From positions 1,612,001 through 1,676,000 of the forward strand of contig NZ_CP021109.1 of the NCBI RefSeq assembly GCF_002119725.1: a stretch of 64,000 nucleotides of DNA, in the 5' to 3' direction. Every line of letters begins with the position of its first letter. Position 1 is the stretch's first letter. Position numbers and translations under genes: made by a program. The stretch comes from Bordetella genomosp. 9. Lineage in GTDB: Bacteria > Pseudomonadota > Gammaproteobacteria > Burkholderiales > Burkholderiaceae_B. This document shows, in pieces, positions 18,656 through 26,610 of this stretch. A model generated the notes under the pieces. It searched no databases. It was not told the DNA's origin and saw only the letters and a list, made by a program, of their open reading frames with translations.

Positions 18656-19372
18656 ATGAAAGACAAATGCGTCCTGGTGACGGGAGCCACCAAGGGAATC
18701 GGTTGGGCGCTCACGCGGCGCCTGGCGGATATGGGATGCCATGTGGTCGGCATTGCCCGGAATACGAGCGATGTCGATTTCCCGGGTTATCTGTATGCAT
18801 GCGATCTGGCGGATGCCGGCAAAACCGAGGAAGTGCTGCGCGAAATCCGTGACAAGTATCCCGTCGATGCGGTCGTCAACAACGTAGGCCTGGTGCTGCC
18901 GCAACCGCTGGGATCCGTGGAGCTGGCATCGCTGTTCAACGTGCTGGATCTGAACGTGCGCGTCGCCGTCCAGGTCGCGCAGGCTTTCGTCGAGAACATG
19001 AAGGCGCGCCGTGCCGGACGTATCGTGAACGTGGTCAGCCGGGCCATCTATGGCGGCTATGAGCGGACCAGTTATTCGGCGGCGAAGAACGCGCTGGTGG
19101 GGTGTACGCGCACGTGGGCGCTGGAGTTGGCCGAGTACGGGATTACCGTCAATGCCGTGGCGCCGGGCCCGATCGAAACAGAATTGTTCCGGGCCAGCCG
19201 GCCGGTTGGCAGCGACGCCGAAAAGCGGATCCTGTCCACCATTCCGATGAAGCGTATCGGCAGCCCGGCCGATGTGGCGGCCGCCATTGCATTCCTCCTT
19301 TCCGATGATGCCGGGTACATCACCGGGCAGGTGCTGTCGGTGGATGGCGGCGGCAGCATCGCCGGCCGCTGA
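18656..19372 (+). CDS. SDR-family NAD(P)-dependent oxidoreductase
   Basis: 238-residue classical short-chain dehydrogenase/reductase. Cofactor motif TGATKGIGWALTRRL at residues 9-23, NNVGL, catalytic region VVSRAIYGGYERTSYSAAKNALVG (YxxxK present), and C-terminal GYITGQVLSVDGGGSIAGR. It resembles FabG-like reductases, but the substrate cannot be read from the sequence. The residue preceding the active-site block is IYGG where a catalytic Ser is often followed by similar residues, so activity looks intact. GAGG lies 5 bp before ATG 18656. It stands alone between alr and radA. Confidence 0.9.
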   Translation: MKDKCVLVTGATKGIGWALTRRLADMGCHVVGIARNTSDVDFPGYLYACDLADAGKTEEVLREIRDKYPVDAVVNNVGLVLPQPLGSVELASLFNVLDLNVRVAVQVAQAFVENMKARRAGRIVNVVSRAIYGGYERTSYSAAKNALVGCTRTWALELAEYGITVNAVAPGPIETELFRASRPVGSDAEKRILSTIPMKRIGSPADVAAAIAFLLSDDAGYITGQVLSVDGGGSIAGR

Positions 19373-19398
19373 CGGCGCCTTGCCGGTACACTGCCGGC

Positions 19399-20778
19399 AT
19401 GGCCAAATCCCGAACCGTTTACGTCTGCGCCGAGTGCGGCGGCACAAGCCCGAAATGGCAGGGCAAATGCCCGCACTGCAACGCCTGGAATACCCTGGAA
19501 GAAACCGTGGAGACCGCCGCCGCGCCCGCCGCGGCGGCTTCCCATCGCTACGCGCCGCTGGCGTCATCCAGCCCGGTGCGCAGCCTTGCCGAGATCGAAG
19601 CGCGCGAGGTGCCGCGCCAACCCACGGGGCTGGACGAGTTCGATCGCGTGCTCGGCGGCGGCCTGGTAGCGGGGGCAGTGGTGCTGATCGGTGGCGATCC
19701 GGGCATCGGTAAATCTACCTTGCTGCTGCAGGCGCTGGCATCTTTGTCCGAATCGGCGCGCGTCCTGTACGTGACCGGGGAGGAATCCGCCGAACAGGTG
19801 GCGCTGCGCGCGCGGCGCCTGGGTCTGACCACGGGCAATGTCGATTTGCTCGCGGAGATCCGTCTGGAGGCCATCCAGGCTGCGGTCACCGAGCAGAAAC
19901 CCGCGGTCGCCGTCATCGATTCCATCCAGACGCTGTACAGCGGCGAGCTGACCGCCGCGCCGGGGTCCGTATCGCAGGTGCGCGAATGCGCGGCGCAATT
20001 GACCCGTCTGGCCAAGCAGACGGGCATCGCGATCGTCATGATCGGCCACGTCACCAAGGACGGCGCCCTGGCGGGCCCACGGGTACTGGAGCACATCGTG
20101 GATACGGTGCTCTATTTCGAGGGCGACACGCACTCGTCCTTCCGCCTGGTGCGCGCCTTCAAGAACCGCTTCGGCGCCGTGAATGAATTGGGCGTGTTTG
20201 CGATGACGGACCGCGGACTGCGCGGCGTGGCCAATCCTTCCGCGCTGTTCCTGTCGCAGCATGACCGGCAGGTGGCCGGATCCTGCGTAATGGCGACGCA
20301 GGAGGGCACGCGCCCCTTGCTGGTGGAAATCCAGGCGCTGGTGGATGGCGTGCAGGGCTCCAACCCGAGGCGCCTTACCGTCGGGTTGGAAAGCAACCGG
20401 CTGGCGATGCTGCTGGCCGTGCTGCATCGGCATGCGGGAGTGGTGACGTCGGATCAGGACGTGTTCGTCAACGCGGTCGGCGGCGTGCGGATCACCGAGC
20501 CCGCGGCGGATCTGCCGGTTCTGCTGTCCATCATGTCGTCGCTGCGCGACCGGCCGTTGCCGCGCGGGATGGTGGCGTTCGGCGAGGTTGGCCTGGCGGG
20601 GGAGATCCGGCCGGCGCCGCGCGGGCAGGAGCGCCTGCGGGAAGCGGCGAAGCTGGGGTTCAACGTTGCGCTGATCCCCAAGGCGAATGCGCCGCGGCAC
20701 CCGATCGAAGGGCTGGAAGTGTGGGCCGTGGACCGCCTGGAACATGCGTTGGATCGCTTGAAGAACGGCGCCGGATGA
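19399..20778 (+). CDS. radA: DNA repair protein RadA (Sms)
   Basis: DnaB-like ATPase that helps branch migration of recombination intermediates. 459 residues in the standard order: N-terminal four-Cys zinc finger (YVCAECGG, CPHC), Walker A GGDPGIGKST near 98, the RadA-specific KNRFG at about 255 and a C-terminal Lon-protease-like domain without its catalytic dyad (GEVGLAGEIRPAPRGQERLREA). It starts 26 bp after the SDR gene. A long repeat-rich non-coding region follows. Confidence 0.97.
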   Translation: MAKSRTVYVCAECGGTSPKWQGKCPHCNAWNTLEETVETAAAPAAAASHRYAPLASSSPVRSLAEIEAREVPRQPTGLDEFDRVLGGGLVAGAVVLIGGDPGIGKSTLLLQALASLSESARVLYVTGEESAEQVALRARRLGLTTGNVDLLAEIRLEAIQAAVTEQKPAVAVIDSIQTLYSGELTAAPGSVSQVRECAAQLTRLAKQTGIAIVMIGHVTKDGALAGPRVLEHIVDTVLYFEGDTHSSFRLVRAFKNRFGAVNELGVFAMTDRGLRGVANPSALFLSQHDRQVAGSCVMATQEGTRPLLVEIQALVDGVQGSNPRRLTVGLESNRLAMLLAVLHRHAGVVTSDQDVFVNAVGGVRITEPAADLPVLLSIMSSLRDRPLPRGMVAFGEVGLAGEIRPAPRGQERLREAAKLGFNVALIPKANAPRHPIEGLEVWAVDRLEHALDRLKNGAG

Positions 20779-20840
20779 CCGGCGGTTCCGTGGTTCGCCA
20801 ATAGGTATCCGGCGGGCGGGGCGGCACCGTGACGCTGGCC

Positions 20841-21040
20841 GTCCGGCGGGGTGGCCATTGGCCCTGTCCGGCCCGGTCGGCCGGTCCGGCGCCCGGGCGC
20901 CGGACACCGCATCGCTCGCTTCGTCCGGCGGCCGCTCGATGCCGGCGTTCTTTCGGACAGCGGTGCGGCTCGCCTTCCTTCAGCGTCCGCTCGCTCGGCC
21001 TCCGACGTGCCGGACAGGGCCAATGGCCACCCCGCCGGAC
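20841..21040. repeat. 200-bp element with 32-bp perfect terminal inverted repeats
   Basis: Left arm 20841-20872 (begins GTCCGGCGGGGTGG) is the exact reverse complement of 21009-21040, with a 136-bp interior. The motif GTCCGGC or its complement recurs at the ends and inside. No target-site duplication is visible in the flanks (ctggcc on the left, tgcgtc on the right) and there is no coding sequence, so it could be a miniature inverted-repeat element, a large cruciform or hairpin, or decayed repeat DNA. Confidence 0.8.
20884..20905. repeat. 22-bp perfect palindrome centred on CCCGGG
   Basis: Every base from 20884 to 20905 is matched by its reverse complement; the half-site reads GTCCGGCGCCC. 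It lies inside the left part of the 200-bp element and repeats the GTCCGGC motif found at that element's ends. No function is known. Confidence 0.85.
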
Positions 21041-21131
21041 TGCGTCGTGCCTTATCGGCGGCTGCTGGGGCGGGTGGGGTTCTTGCGCTTCGTGGCTGGA
21101 CTTTCGCGTTCTGGATGATTTTGCGGTGCCC

Positions 21132-21166
21132 GATCATCGCGCCCGCCCTGCGCGGGCGCGATGATC
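21132..21166. repeat. 15-bp perfect hairpin
   Basis: Arms GATCATCGCGCCCGC (21132-21146) and GCGGGCGCGATGATC (21152-21166) are separated by a 5-base loop. There is no T run, so it is not a typical terminator for radA, which ends 350 bp upstream. The right arm forms the start of the 34-bp tandem repeat. Confidence 0.85.
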
Positions 21167-21255
21167 TTACGCGTTGTGGTGCGGTGTGGGCGCGATGATC
21201 TTACGCGTTGTGGTTCGGTGTGGGCGCGATGATCTTGCGCGTTGCGGTTCGGTGT
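21154..21255. repeat. Three tandem 34-bp repeats
   Basis: Units start at 21154, 21188 and 21222 with GGGCGCGATGATCTT and run into ACGCGTTGTGGT...GGTGT. Units 1 and 2 differ at one base; unit 3 carries two more changes (TTGCGCGTTGCGG). Exact abutment without unique spacers rules out a CRISPR array. Confidence 0.88.
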
Positions 21256-21354
21256 GGAGGTGCTCGCGTTTCGTGGACCGTGAGGCTGCGCGGTGCGTTG
21301 GGGCAGCGGTCGCTCAGGACTTTCGTTCTCGCGATGAGTCTGCCGACGTGCTGG

Positions 21355-22260
21355 CTAGGTGGGGCAAGCAGACGCAGCGTCATTCGGCGAGCAAGCCGAT
21401 TCGTCCGGCCCGGCCCACCAGCCGCTGTGCAGTTGGACGGGCCGGCGGCGCGCCCGGACCTGGGCGCTGGTTTCCCATGCGTCATCGCGTACGTCCAGTC
21501 CCGCATAGATGCCGTACCCAGGGCCTGCCCGGATTTCTTCCCCCGCGCGTATGCTTTCGCCGGCGCGGATGGCGCCTTCGGCCAGTATCGAGCCCGAGGC
21601 GCGTATCCCCCATCCGGCGTGGATGTGTCCGGCGCAGCGCAAGGTGGCGCCGCATTCCACGCCGTGCTTGACCGTGATGGCCGCCGCGCATTCCATCTCT
21701 TCGCCGACCCGTACGCCGGCCAGACCGTCCAGCGGTCCGTGCAGATGCAGGGAACCGCCGACCCAGACGTCGGCGCGCGCGCGCAGCCCGGCCCCGCCCG
21801 TCAAGTCCCAGCCGACACGCAGGCGTTCGGCCGAGACTGCACCGGCGGCATCGAGGTTCCAGGCAACCAGCAGGTCGCCGCCTGCCGCGATCGCCGCATC
21901 GCAGGACAGGGCGGCGCCACAGCGTATTTCGCCGCCGGACGTGACGCGGTTGGCGCGTATGCCGCCGTCCACGCGCAAGTCGCGGCCGACGCGCAGGACT
22001 GTGTCCACGCGGACGCTGCCTCGCACGTGCAACGTGCCGGCGAAGACGATGGCGTGCGCCTCGATATCGTCCAGCACGCACACGGCGTCGGTGGGGCCGA
22101 ACTGGTCGAGGAGCCAGCACGCGTCGCCGACGCGGCCGTCGGCGACAAGGGCGTCGAGCAATTGTTGATAGGAATCATCGGCCCTGGCGTTGCGCAGGTA
22201 CCAGCGATAGCCGTCCGCGCAGGGTTGCTTGGCCTTGATGAAGGCTTTGGTAATGTCCAT
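21355..22260 (-). CDS. Unrecognised protein with hexapeptide-like beta-solenoid repeats
   Basis: 301 residues, not assigned to a named family. Residues 1-60 form a conserved-looking head (AFIKAKQPCADGYRWYLRN, then ACWLLDQFGP). From about 70 to 245 there is a run of short repeats with a period near six, clearest in ASGSILAEGAIRAGESIRAG, as in left-handed beta-helix or bactofilin-like solenoids. The tail ends GIYAGLDVRDDAWETSAQVRA plus about 40 low-complexity residues. ATG 22260 has a GAAAGGA site 6 bp upstream. It lies 190 bp after rnk on the same strand. No signal peptide or membrane segment is seen, so it is probably cytoplasmic. Confidence 0.7.
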   Translation of the reverse strand: MDITKAFIKAKQPCADGYRWYLRNARADDSYQQLLDALVADGRVGDACWLLDQFGPTDAVCVLDDIEAHAIVFAGTLHVRGSVRVDTVLRVGRDLRVDGGIRANRVTSGGEIRCGAALSCDAAIAAGGDLLVAWNLDAAGAVSAERLRVGWDLTGGAGLRARADVWVGGSLHLHGPLDGLAGVRVGEEMECAAAITVKHGVECGATLRCAGHIHAGWGIRASGSILAEGAIRAGESIRAGEEIRAGPGYGIYAGLDVRDDAWETSAQVRARRRPVQLHSGWWAGPDESACSPNDAASACPT

Positions 22261-22450
22261 GTCGATCCTTTCTTCCGCCCGGCAGGCGTGACGAGGCCCG
22301 CCGGCGGGCATGGGAAGAGGTCGGGGCAGGGCGGAGCGTCACTGCCGTGTCGGGGCGAAGTGGTGATTACGCATCGAAGCGATGCGGTCGCGGGGCGCCC
22401 GAAAGCGATGCAGTCATTGCGCGCCTGTGGCGCGCGGCGTCACAGCCGTG

Positions 22451-22867
22451 TCATGTGCCGTAGTCGCCGGCAGCTTCGGGCTGATACAGGATCTTGGCGA
22501 TCGTGCTGGTGTGCACGACGCGGTCGCGTCCCTGCCACTGGATCGTCTGGCCTTCGCGGCATCCAATCAGGCTCAGGCCCAGCGGCGACAGCACCGAGAT
22601 GCAGCCGTGCGCGGCGTCGGCCTCGGCCGGATAGACGAGCGTCAGCTCCTGCTCGCCGTTGTCCTCGCCGCGCAGCAAGAGCCGTGTGCGCATGGTCACG
22701 AGATCGGGCGGCACGGCGGGTCCGGGGACGGTGGGCGCCGTGACGAGCAGGTCGTGGGCGTCCTGGGTGGCGTCATCGTGACGGCTGGCGGTCAGCCGGG
22801 TCAGCAGACCGACGAGACGGGCATGGTCGAGTTCGCTCAGGACTCTTTCTTCGGCGGAAACGTGCAT
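22451..22867 (-). CDS. rnk: Nucleoside diphosphate kinase regulator Rnk
   Basis: 138-residue member of the Rnk/GreA-GreB C-terminal family. Rnk has an N-terminal coiled-coil-like hairpin (SELDHARLVGLLTRL) and a C-terminal FKBP-like domain here read in GEQELTLVYPAEADAAHGCISVLSPLGLSLIG. Rnk binds RNA polymerase and, in E. coli and Pseudomonas, affects nucleoside diphosphate kinase and alginate levels. AAGGAG stands 7 bp before ATG 22867. The middle insert TAPTVPGPAVPP is longer than usual. Confidence 0.85.
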   Translation of the reverse strand: MHVSAEERVLSELDHARLVGLLTRLTASRHDDATQDAHDLLVTAPTVPGPAVPPDLVTMRTRLLLRGEDNGEQELTLVYPAEADAAHGCISVLSPLGLSLIGCREGQTIQWQGRDRVVHTSTIAKILYQPEAAGDYGT

Positions 22868-23174
22868 GGGGCACTCCTTGTGGGTCGTGCGCCGCACGGC
22901 GGTGCGGCACGGTTTCGCGCGGGCTGTGCCCGACGACCTGGAGGAATGCGCTTTGGGGGGAAGGGGTGCTGCGGGTCGCCGGGCTCAAGCATGTGCGGCA
23001 AAAGCCGCGGCCGGTCCGGTGTTGTGGCGTCGAAGCGGGCGCGCGCACGCCAGCCCCCGCCGCTGAAGCGGACGGGCGGCAACGAAGGCGTGCACGGGAT
23101 GCCGGGAAGTCATGAAGGGGATTGTAGGCCGTGCTGTGCGTTGCGTCCAATGACCGTGCCGGTCGCACGTGCGT
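22868..23174. other. Intergenic region with no recognised gene
   Basis: The stretch lies upstream of rnk and downstream of the LysR remnant. It holds the rnk ribosome site (CAAGGAGTGCC at its left end) and otherwise GC-rich sequence in which the open frames look like chance. No repeat, terminator or clear promoter was identified. Confidence 0.6.
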
Positions 23175-23402
23175 TCAAGCGCGATCGGAACGCCGCGAAA
23201 GAAAATCCGCGACGAAGGCCTGAGCGGTCACGCCGGCGCGGCGCGGCACGCTTGCCACCACGATCTGCGCCGTTGGCGCGGGCGATAGTTCGATCTTGTG
23301 GAATCGCAGGGACGAGGTCTTCGCCTTCACCATGGACCATGGCACGACAGCGGCGCCCATGCCGGCCTCGACCAAGGTCAGGATCGACGGCAGGCGGCTT
23401 TC
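23175..23402 (-). pseudogene. LysR-type regulator remnant (C-terminal effector domain only)
   Basis: About 75 residues in one frame resemble the end of a LysR substrate-binding domain: ILTLVEAGMGAAVVPWSMV, then LRFHKIELSPAP, then a run ending VTAQAFVADFLSRRS. The helix-turn-helix and most of the effector domain are missing. Upstream of SRLPSIL the frame continues as unrelated low-complexity sequence with no LysR similarity. The stop codon and the GAGxGAAVVPW-type motif look intact, so this is a 5' truncated relic and probably not functional. Confidence 0.6.
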
Positions 23403-23656
23403 CTGCGATAGGCATCGGCAGAAGCATCGTCGCGGTTGAGGTCCTGCGTGCGGCGTTGGCGGTCGCATGCACTGCTGGCGAATGGCCGGACACGCCACAA
23501 TTTTTCTGAAAAGCGCCTGAAATCGATGGCGGGATTTTTTTTCGGTGTCGACGAAACCTTCGCGCAAAGTCCTGCTCAAACGCAGTACGGGAAACATGGC
23601 ATGGTGCCGTTCCCGTGGGTTGAGGCCTGATGGCCTTGCTAAATATGGAGTTTCAT

Positions 23657-23854
23657 ATGACCAACCGCTCCCGTATCGCTGCTTTCCTGTCCGCGTCCGC
23701 CCTGTGCCTGGGTCTGAGCGCGGCGCCCGCCGTGTTCGCCGCTGAAGCCGGTTCGGCCAATGCCAAGCCGGCCAAGGCGCATACCCACAAGCACAAGGCC
23801 AAATCGGGCGCCACCGCGAAGAAGTCGGCTGCTCCGGCACCGGCCGCGAAGTAA
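23657..23854 (+). CDS. Small secreted Lys/His-rich protein
   Basis: 65 residues. A Sec signal peptide is clear: Arg-containing start MTNRSR, hydrophobic core and APAVFA before a likely cut after residue 28. The mature part is only 37 residues with eight Lys, three His and many Ala (AHTHKHKAKSGATAKKS), highly basic and probably disordered. ATGGAG lies 6 bp before the ATG and a strong terminator follows, so it looks like a real monocistronic gene. Composition recalls acid-shock or metal-binding periplasmic peptides, but no family was recognised. Confidence 0.75.
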   Translation: MTNRSRIAAFLSASALCLGLSAAPAVFAAEAGSANAKPAKAHTHKHKAKSGATAKKSAAPAPAAK

Positions 23855-23875
23855 GCCACGATTCCTTATCGCCTG

Positions 23876-23912
23876 GCGAAGCTTCCGCAAGGAAGCTTCG
23901 CTTTTCTTTTTT
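23876..23912 (+). terminator. Strong intrinsic terminator after the small secreted gene
   Basis: Stem of 11 bp (GCGAAGCTTCC / GGAAGCTTCGC) closed by a GCAA tetraloop and followed by an 11-base T-rich tract interrupted once by C. It begins 21 bp after the stop codon at 23854. Its quality suggests high expression of the short transcript. Confidence 0.93.
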
Positions 23913-24057
23913 ATGCGCTTCGGCCGCGCCGTGCGGCCACCGCGGCCCGCCGCATGCGTCGGTGGTCAAGGTCTCCGCGCCGTGGCGGCCGCGCCATCGT
24001 GCCTCCGGTCATCGGCGCGCGGTCATTGCCAGGGAACTGTCAGGTTACGATTAGGCC

Positions 24058-26610
24058 ATGCACGATACCTCCGCCGCCCGCCTGGACGCCGCCATTCCGG
24101 CATCCGCTCCGACAGGTTTGAGCCACAGCTTGCGGCTGGGCGTGCGCGCGCTGCTGCGCGACTGGCGCGCCGGCGAACTGCGGCTGCTCGTCATCGTGCT
24201 CATCGTCGCCGTGGCCGCCGTCACGAGCGTGGGATTTCTCGCCGACCGCGTTGGGCGCGCGCTCGAACGCAATGCCGCCCAAATGCTGGGCGCCGACATC
24301 GTGCTGGACGCGGACGAACCGATCCCGGCAGCCTTCGAGCGCCGGGCCCGCGAGCAGGGTTTGCGGCTGGCGCGTACCTACCAATTCCCATCCATGGCCT
24401 CGGCCGGCCAATCGTCGCAGCTGGTCTCGCTGAAGGCAGTGGAAGCCGGGTATCCCTTGAGAGGCGGTTTGCGTACGGCTGCAGAGCCGGCGGGCCTGGA
24501 AACCGCCACGCGCGACATCCCGGAACCTGGCACCGTGTGGGTCGACGCTCAGGTGTTGTCCGCGCTTGGCGTCCGGATGGGGGATCGCATCGCGCTGGGC
24601 GACAGTCAGTTCCGTATCGCGCGCGTGCTGACCTACGAGCCCGACCGCGGCATGCAGTTCGTGAACCTGTCGCCGCGCGTCTTGATGCGCGCGGACGAGC
24701 TGGCGGCCACCCATTTGCTCGCGCCGGGCAGCCGTGTCGGTTACGGCCTGCTGGCTGCCGGCGATGCGTCCGCGGTGGCGGCTTACTCCCAATGGCTGCA
24801 AGCCCATCTGCAGCGCGGCCAGAAAATCGCAACGGTCGAGTCTGGACGCCCGGAGATCCGGCGCATGCTCGATCGGGCGCAACGGTTCCTGTCCCTGGTC
24901 GCGTTGCTCGCCGTGCTCATTTCCGCGGTGGCGGTCGCGCTCGCCGCCACCCGCTTCATGGTGCGCCATCGGGACGGCATCGCGATCATGCGCTGTCTGG
25001 GCGCGACGCAGGCGCAGATTGCCCGCATGTTGGCCGCCGAATTCCTGATGGTCGGGCTGATCGCCTCCCTCGTGGGCGGCATGTTCGGCTATATGGCCCA
25101 TTTGGGGCTGATCGCCGCGCTGGGCCGCATGCTGGACGCCGATCTCCCGTCGCCATCCATGGTGCCGGGCATCCAGGGACTGGCCACCGGCCTGTGGCTG
25201 CTGCTCGGTTTCGCCCTGCCTTCGCTGGCGCAATTGCGCCATGTGCCGCCCGCGCGCGTCCTGCGTCGCGACGTGGGTCTCGTGCGTCCGGGCAGCGCCG
25301 CGGGCTACGCCGTCGGCGCGGCGGGCTTCGCCCTCTTGATATGGTGGTTCGCTGGCGACGCCATGCTCGGCGTCGTCATCGCGGGCGGCTTTCTGGGCGC
25401 CTTCGCCGCCTTTGCGCTGGTGGCGCTGTTGTGCGTTCAGGCGCTTGCGCGTCTGCGGCGGGCTGCTGGTGGAATGCCGGCTTTGCGCTTCGCCCTTGCG
25501 GGCGTGGTGCGGCGGCGGGCCGCCACGGTCACGCAGGTCTGCGCGCTGGCGATCGGCCTGATGGCCTTGCTGCTGCTTACCATGACGCGTACCGATCTGG
25601 TCGCAGGCTGGCAGCGGACCCTGCCGCAGGATGCGCCCAATCGTTTTCTGATCAACATCCAGACCGATCAGCGTGAGCCGGTGGCCGCCGCCTTGCGGCA
25701 AGCGGGCGTCGGCGACGTCACGCTGTTCCCCATGATCCGGGGACGCCTGGTCGCGGTGAACGGCCGTCCCGTTTCGGCCTCGGATTACGCCGAGGAACGC
25801 GCGCGCCGCCTGGTGGATCGGGAGTTCAATCTGTCGTACAGCGCGACCATGCCTTCCTACAACAGCCTGCAGGCGGGCCGCTGGATGTCCGCCGATTCGC
25901 GCGAAGTGTCGATGGAATCCGGCATCGCGGCGACGCTGGGCCTGGGGATGGGGGACAAGTTGACGTTCGACATCGCCGGACAGTCCGTGGAGGTTACGGT
26001 GACTAGTCTGCGCGGCGTGGACTGGGATACCATGCGGGCGAATTTCTTCGCGATGCTATCGCCCGGCGTGCTTGCCGATGCGCCGCAAAGCTGGATCACC
26101 GCGTTTCACCTTCCTTCCGGGCAGCGCGAGCTGCTGCCGCGCCTGGTGCAGCGCTTTCCCAATCTGACCGTGTTCGATGTGGATGCCATCCTGCGGCAAT
26201 TGCAAGGCGTGCTGGATCAGGTCGTACAGGCCGTCCAGCTGCTGTTCGGTTTCACGCTGGCGGCCGGCGTGCTGGTGCTGACGGCCGCGCTGGCCGCCAC
26301 GCGCGATGAACGGGTGCGCGAGGCCGCCGTGCTGCGCGCGCTGGGCGCAACACGCCGGCAGCTGGCACGCGCGCAACGTATCGAGCTGCTTGCGGTCGGC
26401 GGCCTGGCCGGCCTGCTTGGCGCGGCGGGCGCGGGCGCGGTGGCCTGGGCGCTGTCGCGGCACGTCTTCGATTTCGACATTACCTTCAGTCTGTGGCCAT
26501 GGCTGGCGGGCGTCGCGGTCGGCATGCTGGGCGCCTGGGCGGGCGGCGCGCTGGCGCTGCGCGGCGTGCTTCGCACGCCGCCCCTGGTCACTCTGAGAGA
26601 AGCCCTATGA
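24058..26610 (+). CDS. FtsX-like ABC transporter permease (YbbP type)
   Basis: 850-residue inner-membrane protein with two FtsX-type permease halves. Hydrophobic segments include LRLLVIVLIVAVAAVTSVGF near the start, FLSLVALLAVLISAVAVALA and a C-terminal block with LLFGFTLAAGVLVLTAALA; large periplasmic loops lie between. The DERVREAAVLRALGATRRQL motif is characteristic. YbbP normally works with the ATPase YbbA, which is often beside it with tesA; no such ATPase is in this window. The stop overlaps the next gene as ATGA, an unusual coupling to a haemoglobin gene. Confidence 0.85.
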   Translation: MHDTSAARLDAAIPASAPTGLSHSLRLGVRALLRDWRAGELRLLVIVLIVAVAAVTSVGFLADRVGRALERNAAQMLGADIVLDADEPIPAAFERRAREQGLRLARTYQFPSMASAGQSSQLVSLKAVEAGYPLRGGLRTAAEPAGLETATRDIPEPGTVWVDAQVLSALGVRMGDRIALGDSQFRIARVLTYEPDRGMQFVNLSPRVLMRADELAATHLLAPGSRVGYGLLAAGDASAVAAYSQWLQAHLQRGQKIATVESGRPEIRRMLDRAQRFLSLVALLAVLISAVAVALAATRFMVRHRDGIAIMRCLGATQAQIARMLAAEFLMVGLIASLVGGMFGYMAHLGLIAALGRMLDADLPSPSMVPGIQGLATGLWLLLGFALPSLAQLRHVPPARVLRRDVGLVRPGSAAGYAVGAAGFALLIWWFAGDAMLGVVIAGGFLGAFAAFALVALLCVQALARLRRAAGGMPALRFALAGVVRRRAATVTQVCALAIGLMALLLLTMTRTDLVAGWQRTLPQDAPNRFLINIQTDQREPVAAALRQAGVGDVTLFPMIRGRLVAVNGRPVSASDYAEERARRLVDREFNLSYSATMPSYNSLQAGRWMSADSREVSMESGIAATLGLGMGDKLTFDIAGQSVEVTVTSLRGVDWDTMRANFFAMLSPGVLADAPQSWITAFHLPSGQRELLPRLVQRFPNLTVFDVDAILRQLQGVLDQVVQAVQLLFGFTLAAGVLVLTAALAATRDERVREAAVLRALGATRRQLARAQRIELLAVGGLAGLLGAAGAGAVAWALSRHVFDFDITFSLWPWLAGVAVGMLGAWAGGALALRGVLRTPPLVTLREAL

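Larger units (their letters stand above)
20779..21354. other. Repeat-rich non-coding region after radA
   Basis: No convincing gene is present; the open frames here on both strands have repeat-like composition and no recognisable domain. The stretch holds a 200-bp element with perfect inverted ends, a 22-bp palindrome inside it, a 15-bp hairpin and three 34-bp tandem repeats, each listed separately. It separates radA from the converging beta-solenoid gene. Confidence 0.75.

Noticed and set aside
21154..21255. CRISPR-like repeat
   Set aside because: The three units abut directly with no unique spacers, and no cas genes are present.
21208..22743. 511-codon plus-strand frame
   Set aside because: It lies antisense to the beta-solenoid gene and part of rnk; both minus-strand genes have good ribosome sites and coherent repeats or domains.
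23403..23656. Rest of an intact LysR gene
   Set aside because: The upstream continuation has no effector-domain or helix-turn-helix similarity, and it overlaps the promoter region of the small secreted gene.
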